From positions 47,454,208-47,518,207 of the forward strand of contig OX463806.1 of NCBI GenBank assembly GCA_949825045.1: a DNA stretch of 64,000 bases, read 5' to 3'. The notes beneath the pieces were generated by a model. It saw only the letters and a program-made list of their open reading frames with translations, had not been told where the DNA came from and ran no database searches. Below, piece after piece: positions 51,967 to 62,459 of the stretch; position 1 is the stretch's first letter; every line of letters starts with the position of its first letter. A program made the position numbers and the translations under genes. The DNA is from Argyresthia goedartella. Its lineage: Eukaryota > Arthropoda > Insecta > Lepidoptera > Argyresthiidae.

Positions 51967-52508
51967 TTCATGGTGGAGATATTGACTGATATAGTGTTGT
52001 TTGCAGAAGATACTTCAGTGATCTTCAAAATTGAAAGACAAAATGAAGATTTTAATGATGTTATTGTCTTTAACCTTGAATTGGTTCACAGTTAATAATT
52101 TATTGTTAAATGCTGGTAAAACAAAGTGTATCAAATTCTCACTTCCAAATGTCAGAAAAGTTGAGACCAGTTTAGTGCAAGACAGCAACACGTTAGAATT
52201 AGTAAATGATACGAAGTTTCTTGGAATAACCATTGATAGCAAATTGCAGTGGGGACCCCACATAGATAAATTAGCTGGTAAATTAAGTTATGCTGCTTAC
52301 GCTGTCAGAAACATCAGACAAAGTACGGATGTGGCAACATCTAGGCTAGTATATTTTAGTTACTTTCATAGTGTCATGTCCTGGTATCTGGTATATGGTA
52401 TCTGGTTGTGGGGGAAAGCAGCGGATATTCAAACTATTTTTATTTTACAGAAAATAGCTTTTAGAGCAAATTATAATGATATATTACGCAAAGACTCCTT
52501 AAGAGAGC
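51966..52508 (+). pseudogene. LINE family F1, copy 4, reverse-transcriptase part
   Basis: The plus strand opens with ILTDIVLFAEDTSVIFKIER, where the catalytic motif has become FAEDT, then LTLNWFTVNNLLLNAGKTKC, FLGITIDSKLQWGPHIDKLA and ends at KDSLRELF. A short deletion shifts the frame near 52045. The BEL/Pao composite begins right after. The C-terminal remainder continues at 60198. Confidence 0.85.
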
Positions 52509-53095
52509 TGTTTAATAATTATGCTTCGGAACGCACCTTTTTTTTGTTGCGCGATCGCACCGGATCGAGTGATCGGAACGGAACTAGCTAGCTGTCACTT
52601 GCATAGAAACAAAATGACGAGTTAGAGGTTACTTTGGCACATGGGTAATTTGTCGGCGTCAGGCATTCGGGCCTTGGCTGTATGTTATTTGTAATAATTG
52701 TGTACCACAGGTATCGGGCCTGGTCGGAATGTTAATTGTAATAATCACGGAACAATCGTCGGGAAATAAGTAGATTTCACGTCATCGGAGTGAGTGCTTC
52801 GTGCTGTGAAAGGTTGAAGTGATTCGGTGATCAATTCGTCGCGTTCGGATAGCGACCCTTGTGTCGGCAAGCATCACGACGGCGACAGCAGCGGGCTGCG
52901 ACGAGAGTAAGATTCGACTCCCCTCACCCCCCACCCTGGTGTTCCTCATCACGTATTCCTGCCGTATTCCTGCCTCGAATTGAGCTTTCGAATGCCGGTC
53001 CACGGCGTCAAGTTCAGTACTACTTGTGACATTCCACATGGAAAACAACCCTACCAAGATTCCACGCCCTGTCGGTTAAGGCGTGGAATTTAACA
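52509..53095 (+). repeat. 5' LTR of BEL-X
   Basis: It starts TGTTTAATAATTATGCTTCG and ends GGAATTTAACA. The homologous LTR of BEL-Y at 59631-60197 starts TGTTTAATATTTATGCTTCG on the minus strand. Much of the middle is diverged, so the two belong to different subfamilies. Confidence 0.85.
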
Positions 53096-53118
53096 TTTTG
53101 GCAGCAGAGGCGCGGTTT
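53096..53118 (+). other. Primer-binding site of BEL-X
   Basis: TGGCAGCAGAGGCGCGG starts three bases after the LTR. The matching site in BEL-Y (near 59614-59628, minus strand) reads TGGTAGCAGGCGCGG. Confidence 0.7.
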
Positions 53119-53786
53119 CCTAGTAGGAAATCGATTCATGGACGGTTGTAGGGTTGTTTTTTTGCCACATTGTAGCTGGGAGAGGGTGGGTACCTCAGAT
53201 TGGTCGGCAATCATTCTGTGAGTGAGTCTTGTGGTCGGTATTTATATACCACAATTTAGGTTCATTTTCGGTTAGTGAACGTATAATTGACGAATTAGTT
53301 AACAATTATTATAAAATTGTAGTCGGAAACTACTTGGTGTGCATAAGGAACAGTCATTCGGTCGGACTATAGTATTGCAGAGTTATTTCGGTTTACAGAG
53401 CAGGGTCAGGCTATTTAAGGAGTATTAAGCTGATTTTGCTGACCTCAGTAGAAGTGCAGGTCATATCGGAAAGGCCACTTCTAGAAGGTTCACGGCTAAC
53501 TACACTATATTAAAAATAGTTTTTTTATAATACATTTTTGTGTGTTATTTTGTATTGTGCTTTATGGTGGCATTCTCTAATTGATTTAGAGTGTATAGTT
53601 ATAAGGTGTATGTCCACAGGGCGACCATATTAAATATTTTTTTGGATTTAATTGTTTTAGTGGTTGCCTTAGTTTTGACAACTTAGTTTTAAATTCTGTG
53701 CCCAGCGCTGACGGGCAAGTGCTGGTCTCTGGCTATACTTAGTTCGGTAGTGAAGTATAAGACCAGAATCTATTAAATCGGTCAAC

Positions 53787-55480
53787 ATGGCACCTTCACC
53801 CTTGACGGTACTGCGGCATGGTGTCCGGGAGGAAATGAGATGGCTCGCCCGTACATAAGTATGTGGAGCGACCGGACATGGATGATGTCCTGCTCAAGCG
53901 TGTGGAGGACGCAATGACACGCGTCGGGAAGGTGTGTCGGCTGGCTGCGGAGGCTGAAGCTCTCAGGCTTACTGATGAAGCCTCGGTGGCTGCAGTGAAA
54001 TAGCTCTGCGCGGATGCTGACCAAGCGATGGAATGCTTGGGTGACATCGAGCGTCGCGCGGAGAAAATTAAGCGGTCGCGAAGGAATGACCGTGGGGAGG
54101 GTAACGGAGACCCACCCCCGAAGGGTGTTGTTGGACGGCTGCCACACCTGGAGATTCCGGCCTTCAGTGGGGCAATTGATGAGTGGCCGGCCTTCATTAA
54201 TTTATTTGATAGTTTAGTCCACGGTCGGGACGACCTGGACAACGCCTACAAGTTGGCCCAACTATTGATGGCTCTGCGGGGTGAACCGAATAAGTTGGTC
54301 GGTCACCTAACGGTCACGGCGGGCAATTATGAGATAGCCAGGTCCATATTGTTTGACCGCTACCAACACAAACGGCGGTTGGTTGATGCGCAGCTGGGGA
54401 AGCTGTTTAGCATCCCTAGAGTAACCCGGGATGTTGACATCCGAGTACAGGTGCTCAACCCTGTGCTGGTGGCCACTAAGGCCCTTCAGAACCTTGGTCT
54501 TCCGGTAGACCAATGGTCATACATTGTTTTGTATATGGTTTTGTCACGATTTCCTGCAGCTGTCCAAAGTCGGTTTGAACAGCTGCATGGGGGCAGTAGC
54601 ACGGAACTGCCCACGCTCGTCCAATTGACGGATTTTTTGGAGGGTGAATGTAGGCGATGTGACACACTGGACACGGAGGCCAGTGTGCAGCGCCAACCCG
54701 CGCGGGTGCGGGAGGGGCCGCGCCCCCCGCCCCCACGGGGGGGGTGGGCGGTCGAAACAATTTGGCGTTTTGAATGCCGCGCCGTCGGGTGACGGCTGTG
54801 TGCACTGCGACAGTGCCGGTCATGACGTGACCAGTTGCGCCACGCTGAGCGAGTGCTCGCGCGCGTTCCCCTATGAGTGCTGTGGTGGCAAGCACCACAT
54901 AGTGTTGTGCCTGAATCGGTCAGGCCCTTCGGACGGTCACCAGGGCCGGACTCAGGTTGGTCGGCCACAGGGCCCAACCAGGGCCGGACCCAGTCCCCCT
55001 CCGGGCAAAGGGAGTCACCAACGGGGTGACTGGGGTACCCGCAGACGGGACACCCCCCCCGAGGGGAAGGGGGTAGCGCGGGGGGTAACATGCGGGATAG
55101 CCGGGGTTCGGTCGCCGCTGTCCACGGTCAGCGAGGACTTCGGGCCGCTTGCTCACCGCGTGTTACGGGCGGGTGTCAGATGGCACCTATGAGTAGCGCG
55201 AAGGCTGGGAGTCCACCAACTTCTGCGCCACCCTGCCCGTCGCTCTGGGAGGCGAACAGTCGGATGTCGCCCCCATTCCTAGAGCGCCCCAAGTTGGATC
55301 CGCTCTCCCCCATTCATCCACGGTGCGCACCGGGCACACCGTACACCGTCCGGTATGGTCGGATACCGGGACAGCGAGGGGCCTATTATACGGGTTGGGA
55401 CCCCTTGATGCACATAAGGTCTGATATGCCGGTTGCATATCAGCAGCCGAGTTACTCAGAGGCCGACGGAGGTCTCAGCG
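53787..55480 (+). pseudogene. gag: BEL-X gag
   Basis: The ATG at 53787 opens MAPSPLTVLRHGVREEMRWL, then a 2-base loss near 53855 shifts the frame. A stop stands at 54001 (TAG where BEL-Y has CAG). The long frame 54028-54792 holds the gag core GDPPPKGVVGRLPHLEIPAF, DEWPAFINLFDSLVHGRDDL and GNYEIARSILFDRYQHKRRL. After the GC-rich linker the first zinc knuckle is deleted (VTSCATLSECSRA joins sequences that lie about 90 bp apart in BEL-Y), and only the CCGGKHHIVLC part remains. It cannot be translated whole. Confidence 0.88.
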
Positions 55481-55554
55481 GGTTCGGATCCCGCGAGGGT
55501 TCCCGCTAGGGACACGCCGTCCACTTACAGGGTGCCGCCACTCCACAGACGGTC

Positions 55555-56700
55555 ATGCTCCCCACCGCCTCTGTGATAGCGTGTAGTTCGGACGGCAATT
55601 CATGTGTGGCACGAGCACTATTGGACTCGGGGGCCCATGAGTGCTTCGTCTCGTGCAACCTTGTAAGACGGTTGGGCATTTCGGTAAGGGAGTATCCACA
55701 TTCCATTCGGGGAATTGGGAACACGGAAGTCGGTTCCGTTAAGGGAGTATGTCGGATTACTCTCTCGTCACGGATGGATTCATCGGTGAATCTGACGGTC
55801 ACGGCATTAGTCATGCCTAATGTGATGGGCTCACACCCTCACGTACGGTTGTCGCCCTCGGTGCGACAGTTGGTCGCTGGGTTGTCACTGGCTGACCCGG
55901 AGTTCGATATTCCGGGCCCAGTAGACATTTTATTGGGTGTCGATGCCTTGGGATACCTGTTAGTGCCAGGTGTCCACGTGTTGCAGGCGACTGGTCTGGT
56001 TTCGGTCAACACCAGACTGGGCCATGCGGTAATGGGTCCGGTCATGCCGGCTGCCCCACGCCTAGCGACTCGTAGTCCCTTATTCGGTTCTGTACTCTCG
56101 GAGGTGATACAGAAGTTTTGGGAGGTGGAGGAACCACCTACGGTCCGCCGGTTGGACCCGGTTGAAGAAGAGTGTGAACAGTTTTATCGGAACAATACTG
56201 GTCGCCTTCGATCAGGTCGATTTCTCACACGTGACGACCACTGCTTCCTGCCTCATCATGCGGTCTTGAGGACCCCGGAGGGCAAAATACGGGTAGTGTT
56301 CGATGGATCGGCATCAACATCTAACGGCATGAACCTGAACCAGTGTTTGCATTCAGGGCCGAAGTTGAACCATGACATCGCGGATGTTATCACACGGTTC
56401 CGTCGACACAATGTTGTGTTTGTAGCTGACATCCGGATGATGTTTAGACAGACGGTCATTCACCCTGACGATAGACGGTATCAGCTGATACTGTGGCGAG
56501 AGAGCCCAGATCAGCCCATCAGGGTGTACGAGCTGAACACCAACACGTACGGGCTACGGTCTAGTCCTTATTTGGCGATTCGCACTCTGCGGGAGTTAGC
56601 GGATCGAGAACGGTTAAATTTCCCTAGAGGAGCAGCGATCCTGGAGCAGGACCTCTACGTGGACGATATCTGTACCGGTGCAGATCACTCGATCCGGTGC
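55555..56700 (+). pseudogene. pol: BEL-X protease and reverse transcriptase (truncated)
   Basis: The frame reads ARALLDSGAHECFVSCNLVR, the protease core with Asp-Ser-Gly, then VDILLGVDALGYLLVPGV, KFWEVEEPPTVRRLDPVEEE, DHCFLPHHAVLRTPEGKIRV and FVADIRMMFRQTVIHPDDRR (motif A) up to EQDLYVDDICTGAD (catalytic motif). All active residues up to this point are present. At 56684 it runs into a reversed LTR end, which adds foreign residues before a stop. RNase H and integrase are missing. Confidence 0.92.
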
Positions 56701-56746
56701 GATCGCGCAACAAAAAAAAGGTGCTTTCCGAAGCATAAATATTAAA
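56684..56746 (-). repeat. 3' LTR fragment at the centre of the BEL composite
   Basis: On the minus strand the first 62 bp or so of a BEL LTR (TGTTTAATATTTATGCTTCG to GATCGAGTGATC) follow the integrase end. The part CGATCGCACCGGATCGAGTG is identical to the BEL-X LTR and unlike the BEL-Y LTR, so the centre derives from an X-type element. Confidence 0.82.
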
Positions 56747-56779
56747 CAGTCACCCGCCCGGACAGGCCCGAACCTGTCC

Positions 56780-57121
56780 CTAATCAATAGGAAGGCGAGA
56801 AAGTGTTGCGACCGCTCTCTTGAGGACCGAATCCCCCACCTTGACTTCTGCTGATCGAGGCGTGCCATCCCGACCCGTGTACAAATTGACGATCCGTCCT
56901 CGTCTCCATCTCAATGATGGCAGGTTCGCATCCTTAATCAGCACCAAATCACCGACTTGAGGGGGGCTCGTCCGGTCATTCCACTTAAGGCGCTGCTGCA
57001 AGATGTGCAAGTACTCAAGGGACCACCGTTTCCAAAAATCTTGAGCCATTTGCTGCAACATCTGCCACCTAGTTAACCGACTTAACTTAACATCACCGAA
57101 TGGGTATTCTGACGCTTCCAA
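56780..57121 (-). pseudogene. pol: BEL integrase C-terminal end
   Basis: The frame reads DVKLSRLTRWQMLQQMAQDF, WKRWSLEYLHILQQRLKWND and PPQVGDLVLIKDANLPSLRW, ending TLSRLPID with a stop, the typical tail of BEL/Pao pol (DNA-binding part of integrase). The catalytic core is missing; the joint to gag-side sequence lies near 57125-57185. Confidence 0.9.
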
Positions 57122-57173
57122 ATCATTTGGATCCGAACTGAGCGGTCACAACGGACGCGAGTTCAGTGTTATT

Positions 57174-58938
57174 TCAATTATAAATATATGCCACCGGTGG
57201 CATATCAGACCGTATGTACATCAGGGGGTCCCAACCCGCATAATAGGCCCCTCGCTGTCCCGGTACCCGACCATACCGGACTGTGAACGGTGTGCCCGGT
57301 GGCCACCGTGGATGGAGGGGGGAGAGCGGATCCAACCTGGGGCGCTCTAGGAATGGGGGCGACATCCGACTGTTCGCCTCCCTGTTCGCCTCCCAGAGCG
57401 ACGGGCAGGGTGGCGCAGAAGGTGGTGGGCTCCCAGCCTTCGCGCCACTCATAGGTGCCATCTGACACCCGCCCGTAACACGCGGTGAGCCAGCGGCCAG
57501 AAGTCCTCGCTGACCCTGGACAGCGGCGACCGAACCCCGGCTATCCCGCCTGTTACCCCCCGCGCTGCCGCCTTCCCCTCGGGGGGGGGTCCCGTCCGCG
57601 GGTACCCCAGTCACCCCGTTGGTGACTCCCGTTGCCCGGAGGGGGACTGGGTCCGGCCCTGGTTGGGCCCTGTGACCGACCAACCTGAGTCCGGCCCTGG
57701 TGACCGTCCGAAGGGCCTGACCAGTTCAGGCACAACACGATGTGGTGCTTGCCACACACGCAGCACACACAGGGGGACGCGCGTGAGCACTCGCTCAGCG
57801 GGTGCGGCCCCAAACAACCGAAACACAATCGGTGGCGGAAGAACACCTTCCTGCGGGCAGCCACACCGAGCGCCTTAAAGTTGGCGCAACTGGTCACTTC
57901 ATGACCGGCACTGTCGCAGTGCATTAAGTCGTCACCCGACGGCGCGGCACTCAAAACGCCAAATTGTTTTGACCGCCCACCCCCCCGTGGGGGTGGGGGG
58001 CGCGGCCCCTCCCGCATCCGCGCGGGTTGGCGCTGCACACTGGCCTCCGAATCCAATGTGTCGCATCGCCTGCATTCACCCTCCAAGAAATCCGTTAATT
58101 GGACGAGTGTGGGCAGTTCCGAGCTACTGCCCCCATGCAGCTGTTCAAACCGACTTTGGACAGCTGCAGGCAACCGTGACAAAACCATATATAACACGAT
58201 ATATGACCATTGGTCTACCGGCAGACCAAGGTTCTGAAGGGCCTTAGTGACCACCAGCACAGGGTTGAGCACCTGTACCCAGATGTCAACATCCCGGGTT
58301 ACTCTTGGGATGCTAAACAGCTTCCCCAGCTGCGCATCAACCAACCGCCGTTTGTGTTGGTAGCGGTCAAACAATATGGCCCGGGCAATCTCATAATTGC
58401 CCGCCGTGACCGTTAGGTGACCGACCAACTCCTTCGGTTCACCCCGCAGTGCCACCAATAGTTGGGCCAACTTGTAGGCGTTGTCCAGGTCGTCCCGACC
58501 GTGGACCAGACTATCGAATAAATTGATGAATGCCGGCCACTCATCAATTGCCCCACCGAAGGCCGGAATCTCCAGGTGTGGCAGCCGTCCAACAACACCC
58601 TTAGGGGGCGGGTCTCCGCTACCCTCTCCGCGGTCATCCCGACGCGACCGCTTAATTTTTTCGGCGCGACGCTCGATGTCGCCCAAGCACTCCATCGCTT
58701 GGTCAGCATCCGCGCAGAGCTGCTTTACTGCAGCCACCGAGGCCTCATCTGTAAGCCCGAGGGCTTCAGCCTCCGCGGCCAGCCGACACACCTTCCCGAC
58801 GCGTGTCATTGCGTCCTCCACACGCTTGAGCAGGACATCGTCCATGTCAGGTCGCTCCACATACTTGTGAGTATGGGCGAGCCATCTCATCTCCTCACGG
58901 ACGCCATACCGCAGTACCGTTAAGGGTGAAGGTGCCAT
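57174..58938 (-). pseudogene. gag: BEL-Y gag, nearly intact
   Basis: From MAPSPLTVLRYGVREEMRWL (ATG at 58938) the frame is open for about 460 codons. It holds the coiled N-terminal part (TRVGKVCRLAAEAEALGLTD), the gag core seen in BEL-X, and zinc knuckles CFGCLGPHPLSEC and CCVCGKHHIVLC. The frame breaks in a G-run near 57555-57590, and the continuation (RDSRGSVAAVQGQRGLLAAG and later) is in other frames to about 57174. The gag itself could still be made. The run of Pro and Gly rich sequence after the knuckles matches BEL-X. Confidence 0.9.
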
Positions 58939-59630
58939 GGTTACCAATTCAATTGTTTCTGGTCCTATGCTTCACTACCGAGCTAAGCACAGCCAGAGAC
59001 CAGCACTTTCCCGTCAGCGCTGGGCACAGAAATTAAAACTAAGTTGTAAAAACCAAGGCAACCACTAAAACAATTAAATCCTAAACAATATTTAATATGG
59101 TCGCCCTGTGGACATACACCTTATAAATATGCACTCTAAATCAATAAGAGAACGCCACCATATGGTACAATACAAATAACACACAAAAGGGTATTATAAA
59201 AAAAAACTATTTTTCTAGAAGTGGCCCCTCCGATATGACCCACACTTCTTTTGAGGTCAGCAAAATCAGCTTAATACCCCTTAAATAGCGTGACCCTGCT
59301 CTGTAAACCGAGATAACACTGCAGTACTATAGAACCCGACGTTCTACCGCAAGTAATACAATCTAGTTACTTCGCAGAATGACTGTTCAATCTTTTATGC
59401 GCACAACAGTAGTTTCCGACTATACACTTATAGTTTCCGACTACACTTATACTTTCACTAACCGAAAATGAACTTTAATTGTGGTGTACCGACCACAGAC
59501 TCACTCACAAACAGATTGCCGACCAATCTGAGATATTCTTTTCTCCCAACTACAATGTGGCAACAAACAACCCTAGAACCGTCCGTGAATCGGTGATTTC
59601 CCACTAGGAAAACCGCGCCTGCTACCAAAA

Positions 59631-60197
59631 TGATTAATTTCCACGCCTACCGAACGGCGTGGAATCCTGAGGGGGTGGGCTTTTGCCAGCACGTGAGAGA
59701 AAAGTGAGTTGAATTATTACTGACCTTGTCGTCGCAGACCGGAGATCGAACGCTCGATTCGAGACAGGAATGCGGGATAGGAGACAGTTTTGGGATAGGA
59801 GAGGAACCGAACCTTGCCGTCGCTGCCGACGCTGTCGCCGGCGTGCTGCCTGCCGACACGTGGGGTCGCCGCTACCGGTACGACGATGTCCAATCAACAC
59901 GGATCACTTGACCGCTGACGCGAATCTACTTATTTCCCGACGATGTAGATGATTAACACTCCGACCAGGCCCGACGCCTGTATTTGGTAATTGGTACACC
60001 GAAATACCATCAATGGCACGATGCCTGAGCAGATATGTTGTTCTCCCGACGAGAAAAGATAAAGATAACCTCCAATTTTTTCCTCTCGTTGGTATGAGTG
60101 ATAGCTGCGGTCCGTTTCCGCTTAGTGATGTCCCGATTACTCGCGGTCGATCCGCGCAACAAAAAACCGGTGCGTTCCGAAGCATAAATATTAAACA
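59631..60197 (-). repeat. 5' LTR of BEL-Y
   Basis: The 567-bp LTR starts (minus strand) TGTTTAATATTTATGCTTCG and ends GGAAATTAATCA. Shared blocks with the BEL-X LTR are the first 30 bp, GGGCCTGGTCGGA, TCGTCGGGAAATAAGTAGAT and the last 50 bp with a CCACGCC/GGCGTGG stem. Confidence 0.85.
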
Positions 60198-60735
60198 CAA
60201 TTTATTTTCGAAAATATAATGTCTCTGCGCAAGAACCATACAACATATTCCAAACTTCGCGATAGCTGTAATATTAACCTAAGAAATACTCACAGACTAG
60301 TTGCGCCCCGGTTTAGACTCGCGAAGGTTAGGAATTCTTTCAAGGGTCACTGCATTCTCTACTACAATAAGATCCCTCTGGAGATTTTGAAATTGCCATT
60401 TGAGCAATTTAAAAAGCATGTTAAAGCGACTTTGTCGAAAAAGGGATATTACAATGTTCAAGATTACTTAAATGACAGGACTGTATGGGGTTAATCTGGC
60501 TCAACACAGACCTTGCTGTTAATAATTTCTAATTATTTATGCCTGCTTATTAATTATAATAATTAATATTGTAATATTTGTATAAGTTAAGCAAAGGTAA
60601 TTTTTAAAAGAGATCTAAAAATCAATCTGTGGGTGCTTCTATGCCCTCAACTCCCACAGTAGTCCTATGTAGAGAAGTGGCAAAAAATGACGATTGCTAA
60701 GTATAAGTAATTATCTACAGTAATAAAAAAAAATT
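60198..60735 (+). mobile_element. LINE family F1, copy 4 continued (C terminus and 3' end)
   Basis: The plus strand reads FIFENIMSLRKNHTTYSKLR, RLVAPRFRLAKVRNSFKGHC and LPFEQFKKHVKATLSKKGYY, ending NDRTVWG and a stop, then the F1 3' untranslated part and an A-run with TTGATT repeats at 60725-60745. Compared with F1 copy 1, about 35 bp (coding KEIDILTVAN) are missing between 52508 and 60198, so the BEL composite replaced target sequence and has no target duplication. Confidence 0.87.
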
Positions 60736-60799
60736 GATTTGATTGATTGATTACTATCTCTTCTTCTTCTTCCAAATATTTTCAATTACCTAAATTTTT

Positions 60800-61260
60800 C
60801 TTACTGATTGACAATTTTTAATTACTGAAATATCGAAGAAAGGCTATTCTTACGTAAATGATTAATTTCCTTTATGACACAGTCTGATATGTCATTATTT
60901 GGAATCTCGATTGGAAGCTGGCCGAATATGACTCCAAAAATTAGTGAACTAAAATTTGATTACTACTCGACATATTTTTATTTCTGACATATCGAAGAAC
61001 GGCTATACTTTGATATATCTTGGTCGATTAATGATCTTGAAGACACAAAGCATCATGTGTGATATATCATTATCTGTCATCTTGGTTATGAGTTGTCCAA
61101 ATCCGGACCCAAAAACTAGCGACTTAAATTTTTCTTTCTACTCGACAGATTTTAATTACCGACATATCGAACAACGACTAATATTTAAGATATCATGGTA
61201 GATAAATGATATTTATTGAACAGGCCATCTTATCTGATATGTCAGACTTATTGGTCCACT
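60800..61260 (+). repeat. Diverged tandem repeat of about 173 bp
   Basis: Three units start near 60805, 60975 and 61149 with ACATATCGAAGAACGGCTAT-type sequence, followed by a GATATATCAT block and a CCAAAAACTAG block. They differ by perhaps a third, so this is an old satellite remnant. A 81-codon frame in it is not significant. Confidence 0.7.
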
Positions 61261-61367
61261 ATAATATAATATTTTAAGCTTAGTGCAAAATTTACTAATT
61301 ACCGGTGTCAACATGTTTTGGGAAAATTAACAGCTATTTCGCTCTAGCTTTATCGCGTACAAATAAT

Positions 61368-61387
61368 ATGATGATGATGATGATGAT
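61368..61387 (+). repeat. ATG trinucleotide microsatellite
   Basis: Six to seven ATG units occur in a row. Confidence 0.9.
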
Positions 61388-61499
61388 ACGGTCATACAAA
61401 ACAAAGGAGCTTCTACCATTACTCAAGGAATTTTTCTATAGTTCTTCATAAACCAAAAAAAATATAGCCATAAACACAGTCGTGCCCACTTTTAGTACT

Positions 61500-61740
61500 T
61501 ACCTAGTCCTCTGAGTTCTGTTCTCAAACGCCGCAAATTCGCCACACTCGACGACTATTTGTTTATGCCATTTGGCTTTGCAATCCTCGGGCCGTGCTCG
61601 TCGAGTCCTCAAAGTCATCTCTAAGCGGCTCGTCGAAGCGTCAGGGGACCGCAGAGCTGGCACCTACCTCTCTCAACGCATCAGCATTGCGTGCGATACA
61701 GCGAGGTAACGGTGCCAGTGTCTTGGACACCCTCCCCCCG
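61500..61740 (+). pseudogene. Conserved-looking coding fragment, probably retroelement
   Basis: A plus-strand frame reads FSNAANSPHSTTICLCHLAL, RRVLKVISKRLVEASGDR and AGTYLSQRISIA before a stop, with AIQRGNGASVLDTLPPA in the next frame. I recall similar QRGNAASVLG tails from lepidopteran element-coded proteins but cannot name the family. The region is GC-richer than its surroundings. On the other strand CTAG/GTAAGT at 61503 looks like a splice donor, so a host exon is an alternative. Confidence 0.35.
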
Positions 61741-61796
61741 GCAGCGATCTCAGTGAAATTTTCAATTTAGTTCGGTGTAGTGGAGTGCATAGTTTT

Positions 61797-62122
61797 TAGA
61801 TTCTACATAGCAAAATGTTGTTTACAGAGTTATTGGTGCGGCTACTTTCGCACTCCATCTACGTAACCAGGTGCATTCATAAGTTTGTATGTGGTATTGG
61901 AAAGAATTGTTGTATGGGAGCCCCCTTAAATATTTATTTTATTCTGTTTTTTAATAACTGCTGTTAAAGCGGCAACAGAAATACATCATCTGTGAAAATT
62001 TCAGCTGTTTAACTATCACGGTTCATGAGATACAACCTGGTGACTGACGGACAGACAGACAAACAGACAGGGATCTTGATATTAGGGAGCCTCTTGTACC
62101 CTTTGGGTACGGAACCCTAAAA
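61797..62122 (+). repeat. Dispersed repeat R4, copy 3
   Basis: It shares AGCAAAATGTTGTTTACAGA, GTTATTGGTGCGGCTAC and CAGGTGCATT with 29340-29440 and ends GGTACGGAACCCTAAAAACG. Confidence 0.8.
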
Positions 62123-62127
62123 ACGCA

Positions 62128-62459
62128 CCTACTCTGATAGAAAACCAAAATCTTGTATTATTTCTAGATGTCGCTGTACCATGCAATATATGCTGGGTGC
62201 TTAGGCTGACGGCCTAGCATAATCCATGGTAATATCGACGAAAAATCAGAGATCGCGTAATTCGCGTAAGCTTGTTTGTTCTTGGGAAATTAACGCTCAC
62301 ACCGCCATATTTCCTAAATTAAGACACCACCACGATACTACCTTTACTAGGAAGAACTTTTGAGCTAGTAGTTCTATCTAACAATATATAGTTAAACTAA
62401 AAATTGAGTTACGCTTCAAAGTACTACGTTTGTCTGTCCTCTTGTTTTGTTGGTCCGTG
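62128..62459 (-). mobile_element. MITE M2, second copy (diverged)
   Basis: Read in reverse it follows the M2 body from the terminal repeat (CGGACCAACAAAACAAGAGG) through GTAGTACTTTGAAGCGTAA, AGGTAGTATCGTGGTGG, GATTTTTCGTCGATATTAC and ATCTAGAAATAATACA. The far terminal repeat is missing, so it is truncated on its left side next to R4. Confidence 0.85.

Larger units (their letters stand above)
52509..56684 (+). mobile_element. BEL/Pao element BEL-X, right-truncated
   Basis: A 587-bp 5' LTR, a primer site, gag, protease and the first half of the reverse transcriptase read rightwards, then stop abruptly at the catalytic YVDDICTGAD block, where a reversed LTR fragment begins. The facing BEL-Y shares the LTR type, leader and gag at high similarity, so the two form the arms of an inverted repeat. 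The left flank is F1 copy 4; no target duplication is seen with the right flank at 60198. Confidence 0.88.
56684..60197 (-). mobile_element. BEL/Pao element BEL-Y, internally deleted
   Basis: On the minus strand a 5' LTR (60197-59631), primer site, leader, gag (58938 to about 57180), a short integrase end (57121-56780) and an LTR start follow each other. Protease, polymerase, RNase H and most of integrase are gone. It faces BEL-X, giving an inverted repeat of about 3 kb per arm around a 1.7-kb centre. Confidence 0.87.

Noticed and set aside
53796..54242. Minus-strand frame of 148 codons over BEL-X gag
   Set aside because: It is the Ser and Arg rich shadow of gag; the same shadow is found over BEL-Y gag at 58481-58870.
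57174..57683. Separate open frames after BEL-Y gag as an independent gene
   Set aside because: They match the Pro and Gly rich gag-protease linker of BEL-X in shifted frames, so they are one decayed gag region.
51655..60735. Simple twin-priming inversion of one F1 copy
   Set aside because: The plus-strand part reaches its own complete 3' end, so the 3' region is present twice. A single twin-primed insertion cannot explain this.
60956..61201. 81-codon frame in the 173-bp repeats
   Set aside because: It spans diverged satellite units and is not repeated in frame in the neighbouring units.
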